17,927 nucleotides of DNA, from NCBI GenBank assembly GCA_051871515.1, contig JBJECY010000022.1:1-17927 (forward strand), written 5' to 3'. The notes under the pieces are model-generated. The model did not search any database. It was not told where the DNA came from and worked only from the letters and a program-made list of their open reading frames with translations. Numbering within the stretch: the first letter of the stretch is position 1; each line of letters opens with the position of its first letter. The translations under genes were made by a program, and so were the position numbers. This document shows, one piece after another, positions 14,233 through 17,927 of the stretch. The DNA comes from SFTJ01 sp051871515 (GTDB lineage Bacteria > Bacteroidota > Bacteroidia > Bacteroidales > Muribaculaceae).

Positions 14233-15741
14233 TCAGTCTTTGATGCCTTGCGCGCGCAGCGACGGGCGTTTTACAAAGTACCATATTCCTATGCCAATAG
14301 CCACGGCTGCGCCAATTGAGCTTGACAGTGTGGCGTTGAGGTGCAAGCCCTCTTTAGCCACCAGGATGTAGGTGCAGCACACCCATGCCATCCACATAGC
14401 CGGCACAATGGCAATCCAATCGTTCTTCTTGTGGCGAGCCAGCCACACCGCGATGGTGAGCAGGGTGAAGATTGAGAGGTTTTGGTTAATCCAGAAGAAA
14501 TAACGCCACAGGATGTCGAACTTCACAAACATAAACACCATGCTGACGGCAAAGATGGGCAGACACACGGCAATGCGTCGCAAAATGCGGTCTTGCTTAT
14601 AGTGCAGCATATCGGCGGTGATGAGCCGTGCGCTGCGGAATGCGGTGTCGCCGGTGGTGATGGGCGCTGCCACCACGCCAAGAATCACCAGAATGGCGCC
14701 CACTGAGCCCATCCACGAGGTGCATATCTTGTTCACTATGATTGCCGGGTTAGGGCCAGAGTGTCCGCCATTGGTCATCACAGCCCAGAGTCGGCCGTAA
14801 GGTGTGGTGGTGTCAACATTAAAGTCGGGAGCGAGAGCAATCTGCGACATATCGAATGAGTCGGCAAACTTGATTACTGCCGCAGCCCAGATGAGAGCAA
14901 TCATACCCTCGGTAATCATTGCGCCGTAGAACACCGGGCGGCCGTAGCGCTCGTTGTTGAGGCAACGTGCCATCATGGGGCATTGTGTGGCGTGGAAACC
15001 GCTCACTGCGCCGCAAGAGATGGTGATGCAAATGCCAGGCAAGATGGGCAGGGCATGCACTGGCGAGTGGTCGGTGAAAGCCTCGGTGAGTTCAGGCATA
15101 GAGCCGGGTTGCGTGAATATTCCCCAAAAGAGAGCCACTGCCATGATGAGCAGCGCAAGTCCAAAGATGGGATAGATGCGCCCAATGAGCTGATTGATGG
15201 GCAGCATGGTGGCGCAGAAGTAATAGGCAAGTATGATGAAAAGCCACACGGTGGGGTTGGCAAATGCTCCATCGCCGCCAATCATGCTGGCAAGCAGTCC
15301 GGCAGGGGCGGTGGTGAATGCTGCTCCCACCAGCACCATGAGAATGAGCGCCAACATACGCATGGCAATGCGCGCTGTTGAACCAAGCTCGTCGCCCACA
15401 ATCTCGGGCAGGCTTGAGCCGCCTTTGCGCAGGCTTATCATGCCCGACATATAGTCGTGAACGGCTCCGCCAAACACGCAGCCTATCACAATCCAGATGT
15501 AGGCCGACGGACCAAACAGAATACCCTGTATGGCTCCGAAGATGGGGCCTGTGCCGGCAATGTTGAGAAACTGTATGAGAAAAATTTTCCATGTGGGCAT
15601 CTCGGCGTAGTCAACGCCGTCGCGCATGGTGCGGCAAGGGGTAGGGCGTTGCTTGTCGGCGCCAAACACGCGCTCAACAAATGCCCCGTAAATCATGTAA
15701 CCTGCCACGAGCAGCAGCAGGCATGTCACAAATGATACCAT
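14233..15741 (-). CDS. cstA: CstA-family carbon starvation / pyruvate-type transporter
   Basis: A 502-residue inner-membrane protein with about 13 hydrophobic segments and the CstA signatures QFLNIAGTGPIFGAIQG (57-73), GGAVHDYMSGMISLRKGG (91-108), SLPEIVGDELG, GFHATQCPMMARCL and GDTAFRSARL. E. coli members CstA and BtsT import pyruvate, and peptide uptake has also been proposed; the substrate here is not known. The protein is shorter than the about 700 residues of E. coli CstA, as is usual in Bacteroidota. I choose the Met at 15741 (MVSFVTCLLLL): the Met at 15783 overlaps a perfect -7 box (15781-15788) and would be upstream of the transcription start. It is followed by its own terminator and divergent from the sigma-factor operon. 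Confidence 0.9.
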   Translation of the reverse strand: MVSFVTCLLLLVAGYMIYGAFVERVFGADKQRPTPCRTMRDGVDYAEMPTWKIFLIQFLNIAGTGPIFGAIQGILFGPSAYIWIVIGCVFGGAVHDYMSGMISLRKGGSSLPEIVGDELGSTARIAMRMLALILMVLVGAAFTTAPAGLLASMIGGDGAFANPTVWLFIILAYYFCATMLPINQLIGRIYPIFGLALLIMAVALFWGIFTQPGSMPELTEAFTDHSPVHALPILPGICITISCGAVSGFHATQCPMMARCLNNERYGRPVFYGAMITEGMIALIWAAAVIKFADSFDMSQIALAPDFNVDTTTPYGRLWAVMTNGGHSGPNPAIIVNKICTSWMGSVGAILVILGVVAAPITTGDTAFRSARLITADMLHYKQDRILRRIAVCLPIFAVSMVFMFVKFDILWRYFFWINQNLSIFTLLTIAVWLARHKKNDWIAIVPAMWMAWVCCTYILVAKEGLHLNATLSSSIGAAVAIGIGIWYFVKRPSLRAQGIKD

Positions 15742-15780
15742 TTGAATTATATAAATTAATTGTTGAGTGAAAAATTGCTG

Positions 15781-15788
15781 CAAAGATA
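15781..15788 (-). promoter_or_regulatory. -7 box of the cstA-like gene
   Basis: CAAAGATA here is TATCTTTG (then C) on the minus strand, a perfect TAnnTTTG. Transcription would start at about 15774, leaving a leader of about 33 bases before the start codon at 15741. No clear -33 TTTG is seen. The rest of the divergent gap up to 15955 shows nothing else I can support. Confidence 0.65.
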
Positions 15789-15955
15789 GCGAATAATTGT
15801 TTTATTTGGTAATTATTTTTGCCATTTTACTTATAGTTTTTAATAATGCGAGTTTCAAAGGTGGCATTTTGTGTTGATGCGGCAGATGAATCATCTCAAA
15901 ATCGGGCATTTTAGTGTTATTCGCAAACGAACAATCTTTTTTTGATTATAAGATT

Positions 15956-15963
15956 TACTTTTG
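15956..15963 (+). promoter_or_regulatory. -7 box of the sigma-factor operon
   Basis: TACTTTTG (then C) matches TAnnTTTG. The upstream TTTG at 15941-15944 is only 11 bases away, less than the 19-21 usual for the -33 element, so a -33 box is not established. Transcription from here would give a leader of about 125 bases before the ATG at 16098. Confidence 0.5.
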
Positions 15964-15988
15964 CTTGTGTTTTGCGTCTATTAAGTGA

Positions 15989-16055
15989 GAGGCATAACAC
16001 CGGGAGCCTGCATGGGCGTATGCCAAATGTGGCGTCAGTGGTGTTTTGCTGCCTC
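15989..16055 (+). promoter_or_regulatory. Foldable leader upstream of the sigma factor gene
   Basis: GAGGCA at 15989-15994 can pair with TGCCTC at 16050-16055, and AACACC at 15996-16001 with GGTGTT at 16040-16045, forming a two-part stem interrupted by a small internal loop. The apical part holds a further small hairpin, GCAT at 16010-16013 with ATGC at 16020-16023. No T-tract follows, so it is not a simple terminator. It matches no riboswitch class I recognise; it could be a protein-binding or translation-control leader, or chance. Confidence 0.4.
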
Positions 16056-16097
16056 ATGATGAAATAAGAAACTAAGTTTTAACTATCATCCTGAATA

Positions 16098-16607
16098 ATG
16101 ACATTAAAGGAATTTGAAAATATGGCAACGTGGCTCAGGCCAAAGCTCATTGCCGTGTCGCGCGCTTATTTTCCCGGTGAGGAGCTGCGTTGCGATGCCG
16201 AGGATGTTGTTCAGGATGTGCTTGTTAAGCTTTGGGTTGAGCGCGAGCGGCTTGCCACGGTGCGCAACATTGAGGCGTGGGCAGTGACCATGACCAAAAA
16301 CATGTGCTGTTCGCGCAAACGCTGGTTGCAAAGCCATGCCACCGAGGGGCTTGACTGCCTTGACGTGGTGAGCGACGATGGCGACGCCGCCCAGAGCGTT
16401 GAACAGAGTGAATGTTTTGCTCAGGTGAGCAGGTTGCTTGCTTCGCTGCCGCTTGCTTTGCGCAAAATACTTGTGATGCGAACGGTTGACCATTTGTCGC
16501 TCGACGAGATTGCGGCAATCACTTGCCGGCCTAAAGCGAGCATCAAAACCACCATTTCAAAAGCGAGAAAATTGATGTATCAACAATTAGAATCTTCAGA
16601 GAAATGA
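16098..16607 (+). CDS. ECF-type RNA polymerase sigma factor
   Basis: A 169-residue sigma-70 family factor of the extracytoplasmic-function group. Region 2 spans about residues 10-75, with DAEDVVQDVLVKLWVERERL (33-52) for core binding and NIEAWAVTMTKNMCCSRKR for the -10 contact. A variable acidic linker (about 83-104) follows. Region 4 spans about 113-162: SLPLALRKILVMRTVDHLSLDEIAAI and the helix-turn-helix CRPKASIKTTISKARKLM. Its stop overlaps the next start as ATGA, so translation of the next gene is probably coupled. No SusC/SusD pair follows, unlike many Bacteroidota ECF systems. It likely controls its own operon and other promoters through the membrane protein encoded next. Confidence 0.93.
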   Translation: MTLKEFENMATWLRPKLIAVSRAYFPGEELRCDAEDVVQDVLVKLWVERERLATVRNIEAWAVTMTKNMCCSRKRWLQSHATEGLDCLDVVSDDGDAAQSVEQSECFAQVSRLLASLPLALRKILVMRTVDHLSLDEIAAITCRPKASIKTTISKARKLMYQQLESSEK

Positions 16608-17299
16608 CAAAATATGATTTGAATGACAAACAGGTGCGCTTGGCTATGATGCAGCGTTATCTTGAGGCAGAAACCTCGGTTGAGGAAGAATGTGCCTTGC
16701 GTCAATATTATAATGAACAAGAGGCAGAGCACGGTGAAGCCGCTTTTGCTGCAATGTTGGTGGCAGAGGAGGCTGCGTTGCGAGCCGAGCATGATGCTGT
16801 GCAGCAAATCGACGTTGCTTTTGGCCGTCATCGCTGGCGTTGGCTGTGGGCAGGCGCGGCTGCCGCAGTGGCTGTTGTGGTGCTGGCATTGGCAATGTGG
16901 CTCAATCATGGAGCAGATGAAGTTGCCGCCGATGCCGTTATCGCTCAACGCGTTGAGGTGCAATCTTGTGCTGCGGCTACTGCTCAGGCCGATGAACCTG
17001 TTGCGGCTGTCAACAACAAGGAGAATAAAACATCCTTGCCGTCACCTCGCAAGCGCGTGGTTAAGGCAGCGCAAAAACGGCAACCGTTGCCGCAGACCCC
17101 AGTGGGGCCAGAAATGGCTTTGGGGATTAACGAAATGCTTGCTGCGGTGAATCTTGATGATGCCGAGTTGGTGAGTTGCAGCATTGATATGAAAGGCGAT
17201 GGCGCTGTGGTGACCAAGACCTATGCACAAGGAGAGCAGCGTGCTTTTCTCATGACTGTCAACGACGACGGAACGTATATGCTAATTGCATTGAATTAA
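16604..17299 (+). CDS. Single-pass membrane protein, probable anti-sigma factor
   Basis: A 231-residue protein with no family I recognise by sequence. A cytosolic N-terminal part (1-76) is acidic and helical (QVRLAMMQRYLEAETSVEEE, then an Ala/Glu-rich stretch). One transmembrane segment lies at about 79-100 (WRWLWAGAAAAVAVVVLALAM), preceded by RHRWR, which sets the N-terminus inside. A periplasmic linker rich in Ala, Lys and Pro (about 104-170) leads to a small C-terminal domain (MALGINEMLAAVNLDDAELV...FLMTVNDDGTYMLIALN). This layout, and the ATGA overlap with the sigma gene, fit an anti-sigma factor that holds the sigma factor at the membrane. There is no zinc-binding HxxxCxxC motif and no FecR-type domain visible. 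Confidence 0.7.
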   Translation: MTKYDLNDKQVRLAMMQRYLEAETSVEEECALRQYYNEQEAEHGEAAFAAMLVAEEAALRAEHDAVQQIDVAFGRHRWRWLWAGAAAAVAVVVLALAMWLNHGADEVAADAVIAQRVEVQSCAAATAQADEPVAAVNNKENKTSLPSPRKRVVKAAQKRQPLPQTPVGPEMALGINEMLAAVNLDDAELVSCSIDMKGDGAVVTKTYAQGEQRAFLMTVNDDGTYMLIALN

Positions 17300-17314
17300 A
17301 TTATATATATAATA

Positions 17315-17773
17315 ATGTGTAATATGAGAAGCCTGATTTTATTTGCTATTGTTTGCGCATTTTTCAGCGTGACGATGTTTGCCGCCGATGATGTGTTTGT
17401 GGTAAATGGTAAAGAGGTGAAAAATTTCACCGGTAAGGAGCTTCAAGGCAAAATAGTGAAGAGTTACACCATCAGCGACAAGGGTGGCGTGAAGGTCCAC
17501 AACGTGGTTGTGGCTGATGCCGCTGATGGCGTGAGTGAGACAGCCGCCGGAGCCAATGCTGAGCCAGAAGGTAATATCGTTATAGTTGACATAGACAAGG
17601 ATGACGCCCCATTGGTGATTGTTGATGGCAAGAAATGCTCCCGTGAAGAGTTGAACAAGCTAAACCCTAATGACATTATGAACATTGTGGTTGTGAAGAA
17701 GGGTCAGGTGCACGAAGGTGACGCGCCCGGCGATGAAAAACATGACCGCATCATTGTCACAATGAAGAAATAA
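17315..17773 (+). CDS. Secreted small protein with plug-like repeats
   Basis: A 152-residue exported protein, third gene of the sigma operon (15 bases after the previous stop). The signal peptide runs to about residue 23 (FSVTMFAADD); translation may start at the fourth residue instead (17324, MRSLILFA). Residues 27-53 (VFVVNGKEVKNFTGKELQGK...) and 100-130 (LVIVDGKKCSREELNKLNPN, then DIMNIVVVKKG) look like two diverged copies of one unit: strand, V(N/D)GKE/K, helix, strand. The second copy plus the ending DRIIVTMKK resembles, from memory, the core of TonB-dependent receptor plugs (P..IVDG...LNP.DI..I.V.K ... GVIIITTKK). No barrel follows. A ligand or sensor role next to the anti-sigma factor is an inference only. 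Confidence 0.72.
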   Translation: MCNMRSLILFAIVCAFFSVTMFAADDVFVVNGKEVKNFTGKELQGKIVKSYTISDKGGVKVHNVVVADAADGVSETAAGANAEPEGNIVIVDIDKDDAPLVIVDGKKCSREELNKLNPNDIMNIVVVKKGQVHEGDAPGDEKHDRIIVTMKK

Positions 17774-17859
17774 TGTGCCGTTTGCACCGAAAAAATGCAT
17801 TTATGAGTGTTGAAAGCGAAAATTTGGCTGAAAAATTTCGGTGATTAGCAAAAAAGCAT

Positions 17860-17867
17860 TATCTTTG
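17860..17867 (+). promoter_or_regulatory. -7 box of the tRNA gene
   Basis: TATCTTTG followed by C is a perfect TAnnTTTG. It lies 30 bases before the first base of the tRNA, giving a short 5' leader of about 24 bases. Upstream, tttcgg around 17836-17841 is at about the right distance for a degraded -33 element. Confidence 0.65.
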
Positions 17868-17897
17868 CACTCGCAAAACCGAAAGGCGGAGCAACTT

Positions 17898-17927
17898 CGG
17901 GGTGTAGCACAGCCCGGTTAGTGCGCC
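17898..17927 (+). tRNA. tRNA, 5' part (probably tRNA-Pro), cut by window end
   Basis: The end reads as a tRNA 5' half: acceptor strand CGGGGTG (17898-17904), TA at tRNA positions 8-9, D-stem GCAC (17907-17910) pairing perfectly with GTGC (17921-17924), and a D-loop AGCCCGGTTA with the conserved GG. The anticodon lies beyond the edge. The first base C and the CGGGGTGTAGC start are typical of bacterial tRNA-Pro, which is the basis for the proline call. Confidence 0.75.

Noticed and set aside
3800..15741. Peptide-use regulon linking the PepD pair with CstA
   Set aside because: The genes are about 8 kb apart with unrelated genes between, and they share no visible regulatory site.

Overview
The window looks like chromosomal DNA from an anaerobic gut-type member of Bacteroidales. 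A Muribaculaceae- or Prevotella-like genome is plausible, but the family is a guess. The reasons are: upstream regions carrying the Bacteroidota -7 box TAnnTTTG and few Shine-Dalgarno sites; OmpA, OmpH and beta-barrel proteins of Bacteroidota type; two M20C dipeptidases of the PepD type; a short CstA; a rubredoxin; and a sigma/anti-sigma pair with an ATGA overlap. I see no phage, plasmid or transposase gene and no rRNA.

Layout. Positions 1-960 hold a dense array of palindromic repeats with core GGGCGTAT-N3/4-ATACGCCC. Many copies carry a GTAG tetranucleotide directly against the hairpin, as REP elements do. An AT-rich gap without a convincing gene follows (about 985-1552). Then come an OmpA-family protein (1553-2701, +) with a strong terminator, a secreted N-acetylmuramidase (2917-3597, -), and two tandem PepD-type dipeptidase paralogues (3800-5254 and 5460-6920, -), each followed by its own hairpin terminator. 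Diverging from these is a + strand unit with a perfect -7 box: a 57-residue membrane protein (7077-7250) and an OmpH/Skp-like lipoprotein (7268-7870). Next are an outer-membrane beta-barrel protein (8038-8664), an RluA-family pseudouridine synthase (8895-9821) and a secreted GH28-like beta-helix protein (9900-11036).

Converging on the GH28-like gene is a minus-strand pair: a 6-phosphogluconolactonase-like lipoprotein (start best placed at 13675) and a secreted sialate O-acetylesterase (11129-12541), 33 bases apart. Upstream of them lie a 55-residue rubredoxin (13834-14001, -) with its terminator, and a CstA-family transporter (start best placed at 15741). Diverging from cstA is a + strand operon: an ECF sigma factor, an overlapping single-pass anti-sigma candidate, and a small secreted protein whose C-terminal half resembles a miniature TonB-receptor plug. 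The window ends inside a tRNA, probably tRNA-Pro, with its own -7 box.

How they may work together: most products act in the envelope or periplasm (OmpA, OmpH-like, beta-barrel, muramidase, sialate esterase, GH28-like, lactonase-like). The dipeptidases and CstA would serve peptide and small-acid use. The parts most worth a second look are the REP-like array, the sigma/anti-sigma/plug-like operon with its foldable leader, the 57-residue membrane protein, and the GH28-like protein that lacks canonical catalytic motifs.
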